A stretch of DNA of 64,000 nt from Euglena gracilis (lineage: Eukaryota; Euglenida; Euglenophyceae; Euglenales), in the NCBI GenBank assembly GCA_039621445.1, contig CP154956.1, forward strand, positions 85,308,474 to 85,372,473, given 5' to 3'. Every line of letters begins with the position of its first letter. Position 1 is the first letter of the stretch. The position numbers were made by a program, and so were the translations under genes. The notes under the pieces were generated by a model that saw only the letters and a list, made by a program, of their open reading frames with translations, was not told the DNA's origin and did not search any database. This document shows, one piece after another, positions 55,994 through 64,000 of this stretch.

Positions 55994-58900
55994 GATGTCT
56001 TACAAACCGCGACACGTACACACATACACAGCCAATGTGCATTGATTTTGGGAATTCCGCAGGGTTTGAAGGAGTTGCTCGAAGACCCCTCTTTCCCTAA
56101 GGTGATGTTTGATTGCCGACAGGACAGTGTTCAGGGGGACACCTGTGATCAGTCGAAGTCGTGGCTGCTCGGAGGTGATTTAGGCTTTCGGATTTTGATG
56201 CGGCAGTGTTTTTGGAAGGACCAGGAGAGAAACTCAAGTGGGTAGTGGGTGAGCTGTTCTTAACAATTTGGACAGACCAGGCATTTTTGGGGGGTTCGGC
56301 AGAATCGCAGGGTTTTCCCTTGGCTCAAAAAATTTCTAGGCGATTATCTGCTTTTGTGGCATTATGAGACCATGTGAAGGACTCTCTGTGCGTTGTTTGG
56401 GGTTCTGTGTGGGGAGGGGGTGATGCTTTCAGTTTTTTTTGGTGGTTTTTTTTTGTGTTTCAGTTTGAAATGGTTTTTTTTCAACGTCTGAGGGAAAAAC
56501 ATTTCGATTTAAAATTAGCAGAAATGGTACAACTCAGGGAGCCCCTGAAGGAATTTACATGCAACTAGCATCCTTTGCGTTTATTTGTGTTTTGTTTTTG
56601 CATTTTCGAGAGGGTTTGTGTTGTGCCCCCCCCGATTCTGAGAGAATTTCTAATCCAATTTAAGCATCCCCTCGTTCCAATTTGGGACATCCAAAAAGTG
56701 TTTTAATTGTCATAACAAATGTTACGCCAGTATCTTTCCAAGCTAATTGAAAACGTGCAAGCTTCGCTGGACCCATCGAAGGCCAAAAGCCAGTCAAATT
56801 TTAAAAAGCAGCAGAAGTATGGTTTTCCCCAGATAGAATTCAGTATTGTGCATTCAGTGGAAAGTGATGGGCACCACAGCAGCGTTCCCCCCTGGTGGCC
56901 GACGCCCTCTTCCACCAGTATGGAGTGCGGCTGCGTGGCGTGTGGGACCTGCAGATTGTGGACCTCCTTCTGCGCAACGGGGAGAGGGGAGGTCCGCGGT
57001 GCCTGTGCCTCGCTGCAGTCCCAAAGGTTTCTCTGAAAACACCGCCGACCCCTCATCTGCCTGAAGGGCCGTTCTTGGGCCTTTTCTCGTTGCAGTCCCC
57101 ACGGTTTCTCCAAAAACTGTCGACCCCTCATCTGCCTGACGTTCTTGGGCCTTTTCTCGTTGCAGTTGCGCAAGTATTTTGATCCCTGAGAGTGTTTTGC
57201 CGCTTCCACAGAGGGCCTGTCGTCGGTGTATTACAAGAAGCAGGGGGTGCAGCGGATCCGCGGCCTCGAGGACTGCATGCGGCGCTACGGCGGCAACGGT
57301 GCGCCGCCAACCCCCCTCTGGGCCTCGGCCGTTCTGCATCGCGACCTGAGGGCCGGGTTGTGTTTCCAAGTTGGACGCTACGTTAGAGAATTACGGATAC
57401 TGCACAGCGTACCAAAGGGTGTTCAGGAAGGGCCAGGATGATCTGAAGTGGCTAATTTGCATTTGCATTCCTGTTGCAGGAGAGATGGCCCAGGTCAAGC
57501 GCCAAGTGCATGACCAGATGCGCCAGTATGCTATGCTGGTGGGGTTCGTGAATATTATTATGCGTGCTTGTTGAGAAATCTGTCCCCATCCCCCCACCTT
57601 TAAACCCCCCCCATCAACAACCTAGAGGGCAGCCAATCAAATGATATGGTCAGCTTTCAGGTCCTAACAGGCTTCTTTTTAACTTGGAGCAGCGGAGGGG
57701 AGGGAGGTGGCAGGGATTTGTGCTTATCCTGAAATGGATAACTACGGATAACTACGGATAACTACGGATAAGCCCGAAACCCCCAAATACGGATAAAAAC
57801 GGATAACTACGGATAACTGCGGATGAGCCAAAAAGTCCAGATAAGGATAACTATGGATAACTACGGATAACTACGGATCAGCAAAAAAAATTTGACAAAT
57901 GAGGATGAGCAAGAACTGCATGAAGCTTGCGTGCACACCCACATCCTCAACCACAGGTTCTATTCTTTCTCCCTGCCAATGGATTTCCCTCCTGAGTCTC
58001 CATCGGCAAAGGAGAAGGGAGCTGTGAAGCGCGGAAGTCATCTGACTCCGCAGAAGCGGGCTGCCCAGTTTCGAGATGATTTGGAGGTGCGAAACGAAGG
58101 TAAGGAGTTGTGTCGCTGCCTTTGTGGTATCGCTTTCCTGTAAGGCACGTTGCGAGCCAGTCCCACAAGATAATGAAATTGGAAGGGGCAAAGGTGGTTA
58201 AACAGCCCGGAGCAAGTGCAGCTTTGATAAAGGTTCCTGAAGATGCAGGTGTTTTATGTTAGAATGCATCTGGGTATCAATTTCCCCCCCAGGCCTTTTT
58301 TTTGCAACAATTTTACATTTGGCAGCGTGCATCCTATAAAGAGATGGGCTGCTTTCAGTTTGGCCGGTGTCATTGATTTTAAAAACCGACAGAAGATGTC
58401 GTTTAACCTCCGGCAGGCAGCCGTTGGCTCTGCAACGGTGATTGTGAAGAACGGTGGATGAAAGATTAAAAAACCCACACCGGACATTGTCGTTTCCATC
58501 TGCTTTGGATGCTTGTCGTTTTCTGTTTAGATTGTCATATTTCACGAATTTAGACATTCCTGAGGTTTATGATGATCAACTCTTTTCATCTTTTCAATTG
58601 CAGCGATTTCTAGATGGATATCCCCTGTCAGGAAGTGTATTTTAGCAAATAAGGATAATTACGGATAACTACGGATAACTACGGATAACTACGGATAAGA
58701 ATTTGACCCCCCAAAAAAGGATAAGCACAAATCCCTGGAGGTGGGTGTGGGGCGGATCCAGTGGGGGGTGCCAAGTGTATGCCTGAGTTTTGGAATGAAG
58801 CGCCGTGGATTTTTTGGGGAAAGGGCTTTGGACGGTCCGACTTTGGGGGATGGTTCATTCCCACGCACGCTGGGCTGGGTGGGTGGGTGGGGTGGACCCC

Positions 58901-61798
58901 CCCCCTCCCCTGGGAGGTTCTGAAAAGAAGCCTGGGGCTTGACGAAATGGCCTGTGAGCTTGATTCGAAGTGACCTGTTTGTGTCTGCACCCCCCCAAAA
59001 CAAGGGTAACCATGCACGTGCACCTGGAGACAACACAAGCCCTCGAGAAACAGATTCAAAAAAGCACAAACATACACACAAGTGAAAGGATGCCAGTTGC
59101 ATGAAAACTCCTTCAGTTCATGTGAATTATTTCCTTTTTTCCACAACCTGCGGCGAAAAGGTTCTATCGTGCACAAAATATGTGTTATGTTTTTTGGCAC
59201 ATGCTGCTTCTCAAAAGCTTATCGAGGACCTGGAGCAGGGGGGTTTTTTTAGTCTTGGACCCGGGGGGGGGGGTAGGGTGGGTGGGTTTGGCCGAGCCCC
59301 CCCCTCTGGGGGGGTCCCCCCAGGGGGGAATGGGTTAAACTTTTTGGCGCCTTTGATGCCAAAATTTTTTGAAAGGGGTGCTATTTTTTTTGCATTTTTC
59401 GCGATTTTGGCTATTTCGGCGCATTTCGGGGAAAGTTGATTGGGTCCCCCAGGACCCCCCACCCCGGGTGGGTGGGTGGGTGGGGGACCCCCCCCCTGCC
59501 CCCCGGTATTAAAAAAAAACCCCCTGGAGTCTCTAAACCCGACCCCCCACTTATAACCCCCCCCATCCTATACCCCCCCCCCCCCTCTTATAACCCCCCC
59601 CCCCTCGGGCCCAACCACTAAACCGTGACTTATAACCCCCCCCCCCCCCGGGAAGACATGAGAAGCCAAAGAGAACCGCCAAGGCTGTAACCCCCCCACT
59701 TATAACCCCCCCCCCCCTCGGGGCCAACCACTAAACAGGATCCTATAACCCCGGGGGGTTATAAGTGAGGGGGGGGTTAAACCTGTCCACCCACCCTTCC
59801 CAGCCACCCCTCTGGGCCCGGCCCACAGGGTGGCTGACATCTGGCTGCAGCGGCCGCTGCCCCCCGACGTCGTCCAGTACGCCGCAGCGGACGTGGCGGG
59901 CCTGCTGCCCATCAGCCCAGCCTTTCCGTCCGGCGCGCCGGCGGTCACTGGCCAGACAGCCGGGGCTGTGTCTGCATTTCCGGGCTGCGTTGTGTCTCCT
60001 CGCGTTGCTGTGTGGTGTTGCATCGCTGTCAAACAAACGGAGCTGCTTTTTTCGAACTGGCCAAATGCCAGTGAGGCAGCCCACATGTAGTTTTATTTAA
60101 TTGGCCTTTTTTAATTAACTGGCACCAATTTTTTGTAATTTGTGCTCTATTGGTGACCTTTGGAGCATGTCTGAAACAATTGCCAGCCAGAAAACGAAGT
60201 TGTGCTTTTGAAGAAAAAAAATCAGGGCGTCCCAGTTGCATCGGTGGAGTGTTGATGTCTCGGCCAACAGAAAAGGCTGGTTGTGGATGAGCTATTCCGC
60301 AAGCAGGCCACAGAGGCTGCTTTCCTGCAGAAGTGCCAGGAGGTGTCTGACCGCTACGCAGATTATTTCAGGTGTTATATTCCCTTGTTTAGCTGCTGGG
60401 TTTGATACTTTAGATGATTGGCTACATTATTATGATTGCGTTCCGCAAATAATGCAGGACCATTTTTTTTTAGTGTCGCCATCATAATGTTAGGTTCATC
60501 GCAAGAACTAAAACAGGAAGTGATAAAAGTCGCGGAGTTTGCAGATTCTGAGTTTATGAAGCAGATTGCAATTATTATTGACATGATTTTTTTCATATGC
60601 ATTGTTTTTCTTCCTTCATTTTTGAAAAAACATTTGACAACGCATGGTTGCACGTCCTTGGAATCAAATCAAATGAAACCGTGTAGCCCATCAGGTGACC
60701 GGCCGAAGGGGACAACGGGCGAAGACGGGCAAAGCGCGTGATGTGGGGGGGGGTGTCCTCCCCCTGAAGGCGGCTGGATTCTGCCTGGATCCAAACCTGG
60801 TTGAGTCCCACACGGGGATGTTTTAAAGGTTGGACCCGGGGGGGGGGATTGGTGGGTCTGCTGGACCCCCCCCCCTGGGGGCACCCCCAAGGGCCATGTG
60901 GGTCTGCCACTGGAAGCGGGGCTTGGGTTATTTTTGGCCTTTTTTTTCGGTGTGAAGTGCCACAATTTTTTGACCCCAAAATTGACACCCCCAAAAGTGG
61001 GTCTCCAGACCCCCCCCCCCCCGGGGTACGCCATGGGGTGGATGGGGGGGACCCCCCGAGTCCTAAAAATACTCTGGTCCCACACTGGTGAAATAACATT
61101 TGGGGTGCCAATTGAGTGAGCAGGGAAAAAGGAGAAGATGTGGACTGCAAGGGGTGGTGCGCTGTAAATCAGGTCAAATCCTTTTTCTCACAATGCAGTG
61201 CAATGAATGATTTTTGGCATGTGTTGTGTGCAGGCTGAATTTCAAAACAAGCCCACCCCGGGGGGGGGGGGTGGGGTGCCTGCAAGCAGGCACTCCAGGA
61301 AACTCTGAGACCCCGGGTTGATCAAATTCAGCCTGGTCGTGTGTCGTTCACTGGTGCGCGATACGCAGGGGCAAAGCGCGCCGGACCTTCGATGATTACG
61401 AGTCGAATGCATTCCTGCCATTCGGCATCGTCCGGCCTTTTGAGGTGCTCTTTGTGCGACCTCCCTCTCACCCCCACGGGAATCCTGAAACCCCCATTTG
61501 TGACCCCAGAAATGATTCACAGGCAATTTGGGTGAGAGCAACCAAAGAAAACGTAAAGTCTTTGGATGTCCAGCGGTGGACAGGGCTTTGGGGGAGTGCT
61601 TGGCAAGGGTCCACTGGCAATGAACAATGCAAAATTATTTTGACCGCTTTTGACCTCAAAATCAAGCCCCAGAAACAAAGCGGGACGTGGCGGGAGAGTA
61701 AATGCCCACTCATGGAATGCTCCACCCACCCTCATGTTCATTGATCCCCACTTAATTTTTCACAGCAATTCAAGATGATGACCTGTCTGAGTGAGCTG
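54778..61798 (+). CDS. EXD1/Egalitarian-type 3'-5' exonuclease gene (whole span)
   Basis: Ten exons join in phase: 54778-54905, 55650-55740, 56063-56128, 56883-56991, 57212-57298, 57480-57543, 59829-59943, 60271-60371, 61369-61444 and 61766-61798. The protein follows the DEDDy exonuclease order: VAVDCEG (DxE, motif I) near residue 36, LTLLQMATA and VYLVDV strands, MFDCRQDS and ALFHQYGVRLRGVWDLQI (second and third acidic sites), RIRGLEDCM, then WLQRPLPPDVVQYAAADV, whose YxxxD is motif III. Such enzymes remove nucleotides from RNA or DNA 3' ends with two metal ions. Some family members, such as Egalitarian and animal EXD1, act in RNA localisation or small-RNA pathways, some without catalysis. 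All acidic residues I can place appear kept here, so activity is plausible. Introns carry several transposons. The 3' end is not resolved; a further exon near 62965 is possible. Confidence 0.75.
55650..55740 (+). CDS. exonuclease gene, exon 2
   Basis: Acceptor CACCTGTCCTTCAG, donor GCACAG then GTGTCT. Phase 2 in, phase 0 out. It encodes VGQLTLLQMATASTVYLVDV and a helix start, the usual sequence after motif I in this family. Confidence 0.8.
55838..55992 (+). repeat. (CA)n microsatellite with CCCA variants
   Basis: CCCACACCCACC units followed by about 45 CA repeats, in intron 2 of the exonuclease gene. Confidence 0.95.
56063..56128 (+). CDS. exonuclease gene, exon 3
   Basis: Acceptor GGAATTCCGCAG. 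Phase 0 in and out. It encodes GLKELLEDPSFPKVMFDCRQ then DS, including the acidic site in the DCRQDS stretch. Confidence 0.75.
56883..56991 (+). CDS. exonuclease gene, exon 4
   Basis: Acceptor GGGCACCACAGCAG, phase 0 entry, donor GGAG then GTCCGC leaving in phase 1. It encodes DALFHQYGVRLRGVWDLQIV then DLLLRN, the classic continuation with the next catalytic Asp. Confidence 0.78.
57000..57175 (+). repeat. tandem CCGACCCCTCATCTGCCTGA repeat in intron 4
   Basis: Two units share GTTTCTC(TG/CA)AAAA, the TCGACCCCTCATCTGCCTGA-type block and GTTCTTGGGCCTTTTCTCG. Each ends in TTCTCGTTGCAG, a strong acceptor, so decoy acceptors precede exon 5. Confidence 0.7.
57212..57298 (+). CDS. exonuclease gene, exon 5
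   Basis: Acceptor TTTTGCCGCTTCCACAG, donor AACG then GTGCGC. Phase 1 in and out. It encodes EGLSSVYYKKQGVQRIRG then LEDCMRRYGGN. Confidence 0.78.
57480..57543 (+). CDS. exonuclease gene, exon 6
   Basis: Acceptor TTGCATTCCTGTTGCAG. It encodes GEMAQVKRQVHDQMRQYAML. Two donors are possible: GTGGGG at 57539 (phase 0) and GTTCGT at 57544 (phase 2). Only the second fits both exon 7 and the transposon-borne exon at 57957. Confidence 0.65.
57957..58099 (+). CDS. candidate cassette exon A inside the transposon
   Basis: Acceptor ATCCTCAACCACAG, consensus donor GAAG then GTAAGG. Open only in the phase 2 frame. It encodes FYSFSLPMDFPPESPSAKEK and KRGSHLTPQKRAAQFRDDLE. No known domain, and not a feature expected in EXD1-type enzymes at this place. 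Confidence 0.5.
58604..58634 (+). CDS. candidate cassette exon B inside the transposon
   Basis: Acceptor CATCTTTTCAATTGCAG, donor AGGAA then GTGTAT. 31 bases, phase 1 in and phase 2 out, so exons A and B add exactly 58 codons. It encodes ISRWISPVR. Confidence 0.4.
59236..59526. mobile_element. probable hAT-like MITE, no clear TSD
   Basis: The left end CAGGGGGGTTTTTTTAGTC and right end GGTATTAAAAAAAAACCCCC are inverted relatives, and the body matches 19189-19471 (GGCGCC...AAATTTTTTGAAAGGGGTGC). The flanking 8-mers do not match, so one side may be rearranged. Confidence 0.5.
59540..59780 (+). repeat. TATAACCCCCCC arrays
   Basis: CTTATAACCCCCC units in both orientations around CTAAACCGTGAC and CTAAACAGGATC. 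It resembles the AATAAGACCCCC arrays at 3.7 kb and precedes exon 7. Confidence 0.6.
59829..59943 (+). CDS. exonuclease gene, exon 7 with motif III
   Basis: Acceptor GGGCCCGGCCCACAG. Phase 2 entry, phase 0 exit at GCG then GTCACT. It encodes VADIWLQRPLPPDVVQYAAA then DVAGLLPI. YAAAD is the YxxxD motif of DEDDy exonucleases. Confidence 0.78.
60271..60371 (+). CDS. exonuclease gene, exon 8
   Basis: Acceptor GTCTCGGCCAACAG, donor TTCAG then GTGTTA. Phase 0 in, phase 2 out. It encodes KRLVVDELFRKQATEAAF then LQKCQEVSDRYADYF, a charged helical region after the exonuclease core. Confidence 0.72.
60813..61076. mobile_element. hAT-like MITE, perfect TSD GTCCCACA
   Basis: GTCCCACA flanks both sides (60805-60812, 61077-61084). 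The ends CGGGGATGTTTTAAAGG and GTCCTAAAAATACTCTG are diverged inverses. It shares TTTTTTGACCCCAAAATTGA with the 52776 element. It lies in intron 8 of the exonuclease gene. Confidence 0.75.
61369..61444 (+). CDS. exonuclease gene, exon 9
   Basis: Acceptor GTGCGCGATACGCAG, donor GAG then GTGCTC. Phase 2 in, phase 0 out. It encodes GKARRTFDDYESNAFLPFG then IVRPFE. Confidence 0.7.
61766..61798 (+). CDS. exonuclease gene, exon 10
   Basis: A 33-base exon with acceptor TTAATTTTTCACAG and donor CTG then GTGTCC. Phase 0 in and out, encoding QFKMMTCLSEL. Confidence 0.5.
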
Positions 61799-62449
61799 GT
61801 GTCCCCCCCAAATTTTAAATCTTTTTATAGTCTCTATAATTCATTTTTTCACAAAAAAGACAGCACATACCTTTTGAAGTGATTCAGGGGGGGGGGGCAT
61901 GCAGGAGCGGATATTTTGCACGTGTCACATTGCATGTTGCATGTTTTTGGCTAAAAAAAAAATGCATAATCGCATATTTTGCGCGCAATTGGCGCATATT
62001 TGAGTATTTTCAGTCTTTTTTTTGCCCCATATTTGTCCTTTCCCGCTAATTTTCCGCAAACTATGGGTCCATTTTGAATTTCTTCTGACTATTTTGGGGC
62101 CATTTGCATGCATCCAGGGCCATTTTTAGCTTTGGTTGTAATTTGGGGCCACTTTGAGCCATATTGGGTCATTCTGGGTCATTTTGGATCAATCTTAGCC
62201 ACCATTTTTGAGCCATTTTGGCCATTTGGGGTCCACATGAGCCGTTATTTTGTTCATTTGGGCCATTTTCCATCACAAATGATCACTGAAAAATTGCTGT
62301 GCAATGGCCCCAAAATCCAAAATGGCTCGAAATGGTCGAAATCGGTCCGATATTTGTTGATTGTGGTTGACGTTGGGCTGAAATGGCCCGAAATGGCCCA
62401 AAATGGCTGGAAATGTTTTGCCAGGTGGGGCCCGTGGGGGGGTCCTGAG

Positions 62450-62715
62450 CATGGATTTGTTTAACACCCGTATGACCCCCCCCCCAAGGAGGGTGGGTGG
62501 GTTGCCCCCCCCCCCCCAGAGAAGGGTGCGCCATGGGTCAGGTTTTTACCCGGCCGAAGGCCAGGTAAAAATTTTGCAACATTTTTCGGCCGATTTTTGA
62601 GTGGGTTGCTGGTTGATCCGGGGGGGGGGGTAGTGGGTGGGTGGTTGGGTTTTCGAAAACAGTGGGTGGGTCTGGGAAAAGTGCCCCCCCCCTGTCACTA
62701 AGTGATAAATTTTTG
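62450..62715. mobile_element. hAT-like MITE, third member of the CATGGATT subfamily
   Basis: The ends CATGGATTTGTTTAACACCC and CACTAAGTGATAAATTTTTG are related to those at 33094-33366. Flanks GTCCTGAG and GTCCCGAA match at 6 of 8. The body shares GCGCCATGGGTCAGG and GGGTGGGTCTGGGAAAAGTG with 44615-44927. Confidence 0.55.
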
Positions 62716-62964
62716 GTCCCGAATATAACCAGAAATGGCCCATTTCGGAAAAATGGAATGTTTTTCCCATGTATTTTTAGCACATATTTCACATATTTGG
62801 CTTATTTTAGGCACATGTTTGGGGGTCTGTTTAGCATATTTCCCCCTGATTAATCTTTTGTTTCACCTCTTTTCCTCTTTTGGTATTTAGCTTCCCTGCA
62901 GAAATTTCTTTGCAGAAAGAGAAAAGCATGGGCACACCAAAATCCTCTCATTCACTCTTAACAG

Positions 62965-63020
62965 GGAGCACCGACACAAGAGTGTTTGGGCTGTCGGCGA
63001 CATATCCCGCCAGATGCCCG
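62965..63020 (+). CDS. possible further exon of the exonuclease gene
   Basis: Acceptor TCACTCTTAACAG, donor CCCG then GTATTT. Phase 0 reading gives APTQECLGCRRHIPPDA and another frame EHRHKSVWAVGDISRQMP. Neither is recognised. Confidence 0.3.
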
Positions 63021-64000
63021 GTATTTTGAGGTATTTTGTTGCATTCTTTTTTCCAGGGTGGTGGTGGGCATGGGTTGCTCATGTTACAATGTGTGATAAA
63101 TATTTTTTAATTGATTTCTGGAAAGCAAGTCATCTGTATGATTAGTTGGCAAAGGAAGCGCTTGGAAGAGGCTTAGAAGTTATTGTTTGAGTTGGGGTAC
63201 AATACTCTGACAATCAGTTTTTGCTCTCTGTTGTGTGTGAGAAAGGAAAACCACAAAGGCATGAAATGTATAACATGTAATAATGCGCAAATGACTTCGG
63301 GGGAACACAAAGGGATGGGTCAGAGTGTGGGGGAGGCACATAGGCTTTGGAAAGGCCAAAATGCAAGGATTACTTTTGACTCAGTGTGAGAATTTCCCCA
63401 AAGCAAAAAAAATCAAAAGCATCGAGAGAAGCATTCAATTTCCGTTGAATTTGAAAATTTGGGTATGCATATTCCACATATTTCGTGCATGTTGCATATT
63501 TTTGGTCAAGAAACGAACATGACGTCACACGTTTTATATGTAAAAATTTTCGGATTTTTTTGTCTCATATTTGCCTTTTCTCATTTATTTTCTGCAAATT
63601 TATTATTATGGGTTTATTATTTTTGAGCTATTTTTGGAGGCCACATGAGCCATTGTTTTGGTCATTTGGGCCATTTTGTATCACAAATCATCGCTCCAAC
63701 TGGAAAAGCAATGGGTGAAAATGGCCAAAGAGCAAAACACTCACGAGGAGTGCTTGGCTGGTGGTTTTGACACGGACCAAAAACGTGCCAATAATCCCCC
63801 CAAAATGCCAACAGCACCTAAAATGACCAATATTGGCAGGGGGGTGGAAAACATGCACCGTGCAGGTTTTGCAGTTTTTTGCAGTTTTCACGTTTTGGGT
63901 TTTTTGCAGTTTTTTTGCAGTTTTTTGCAGTTTTTTTTGCAGTTTTTTTTTATCCAGTTTTGAAGAAACCTAAGATGTTTATTTTTGGTGCTTGTTGTTT
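63021..64000 (+). other. no gene seen, ends in TTTTTTGCAG repeats
   Basis: AT-rich DNA with CATATTT and GGCCATTTTG words. 63866-63960 is a chain of TTTTTTTGCAG units, each of which resembles a 3' splice site. An open stretch at 63658-63963 ends in this repeat and is not supported. Confidence 0.4.

Larger units (their letters stand above)
57711..58737. mobile_element. hAT-like element with 19-bp perfect ends carrying two candidate exons
   Basis: The ends CAGGGATTTGTGCTTATCC and GGATAAGCACAAATCCCTG are exact inverses. GAGGTGG abuts both (seven bases, eight if the terminal G is shared). Arrays of GGATAACTAC lie just inside each end (57739-57870, 58645-58698), the layout of transposase-binding subterminal repeats. 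Between them are 57957-58099 and 58604-58634 with good splice signals. It lies in intron 6 of the exonuclease gene. Confidence 0.8.

Noticed and set aside
55512-56245. Open frames over the CA/CCCA tract
   Set aside because: Compositional. Only 55650-55740 and 56063-56128 have splice signals and family residues.
57892-58143. Independent 83-codon gene inside the hAT-like element
   Set aside because: The ATG lies in the subterminal repeat region and the frame crosses a good acceptor and a consensus donor. The spliced cassette-exon reading explains the signals better.

Overview
This window comes from a nuclear genome of an intron-rich eukaryote. The evidence is consistent GT-AG introns with pyrimidine tracts, many short GC-rich exons that join in phase across introns of 0.3-3 kb, TTAGGG-type degenerate interstitial repeats, long microsatellites and a dense load of DNA transposons with inverted ends. 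I see no prokaryotic operon, tRNA, rRNA or CRISPR. The lineage cannot be fixed from the sequence: a large-genome protist or alga is my guess, but an animal is not excluded. All credible coding exons lie on the + strand.

Layout. 1-16.7 kb is almost wholly repetitive: nested palindromes, elements with long inverted ends, minisatellites, telomere-like tracts and poly-C/poly-G runs, with a few decayed open reading stretches at 14.3-16.6 kb. 16.8-23.6 kb holds the first gene, an RRM-type RNA-binding protein whose exons join in phase; it has two near-identical alternative first exons. 26.4-35.8 kb holds exons rich in Arg, Ser, Asp and Glu that look like an RS-type tail, either of the same gene or of a neighbour. 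38.4-54.4 kb holds a second set of in-phase exons, proline-rich then strongly acidic, of unknown family. 54.8-61.8 kb (perhaps to 63 kb) holds the best recognised gene, an EXD1/Egalitarian-type DEDDy 3'-5' exonuclease split over at least ten exons, with its DxE motif, central aspartates and YxxxD motif visible.

The most interesting layer is the transposons. At least a dozen hAT-like non-autonomous elements (CAGGG-type ends, 8-bp target duplications that can be read directly) sit in the introns of these genes. One has landed inside an acidic coding exon, and its own inverted ends appear to supply a donor and an acceptor that restore the frame, so it behaves like an introner. Another, inside the exonuclease gene, carries two candidate exons whose combined length is a multiple of three and whose phases fit the host exons on both sides, so the transposon may have delivered a frame-neutral cassette. 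A separate element with a TA target duplication has an identifiable empty site in a paralogous inverted arm.

Exon calls rest on splice-signal and phase logic done by eye. No search or transcript was available. Exon edges are firmer for the RRM and exonuclease genes than for the RS and proline-rich/acidic exons.
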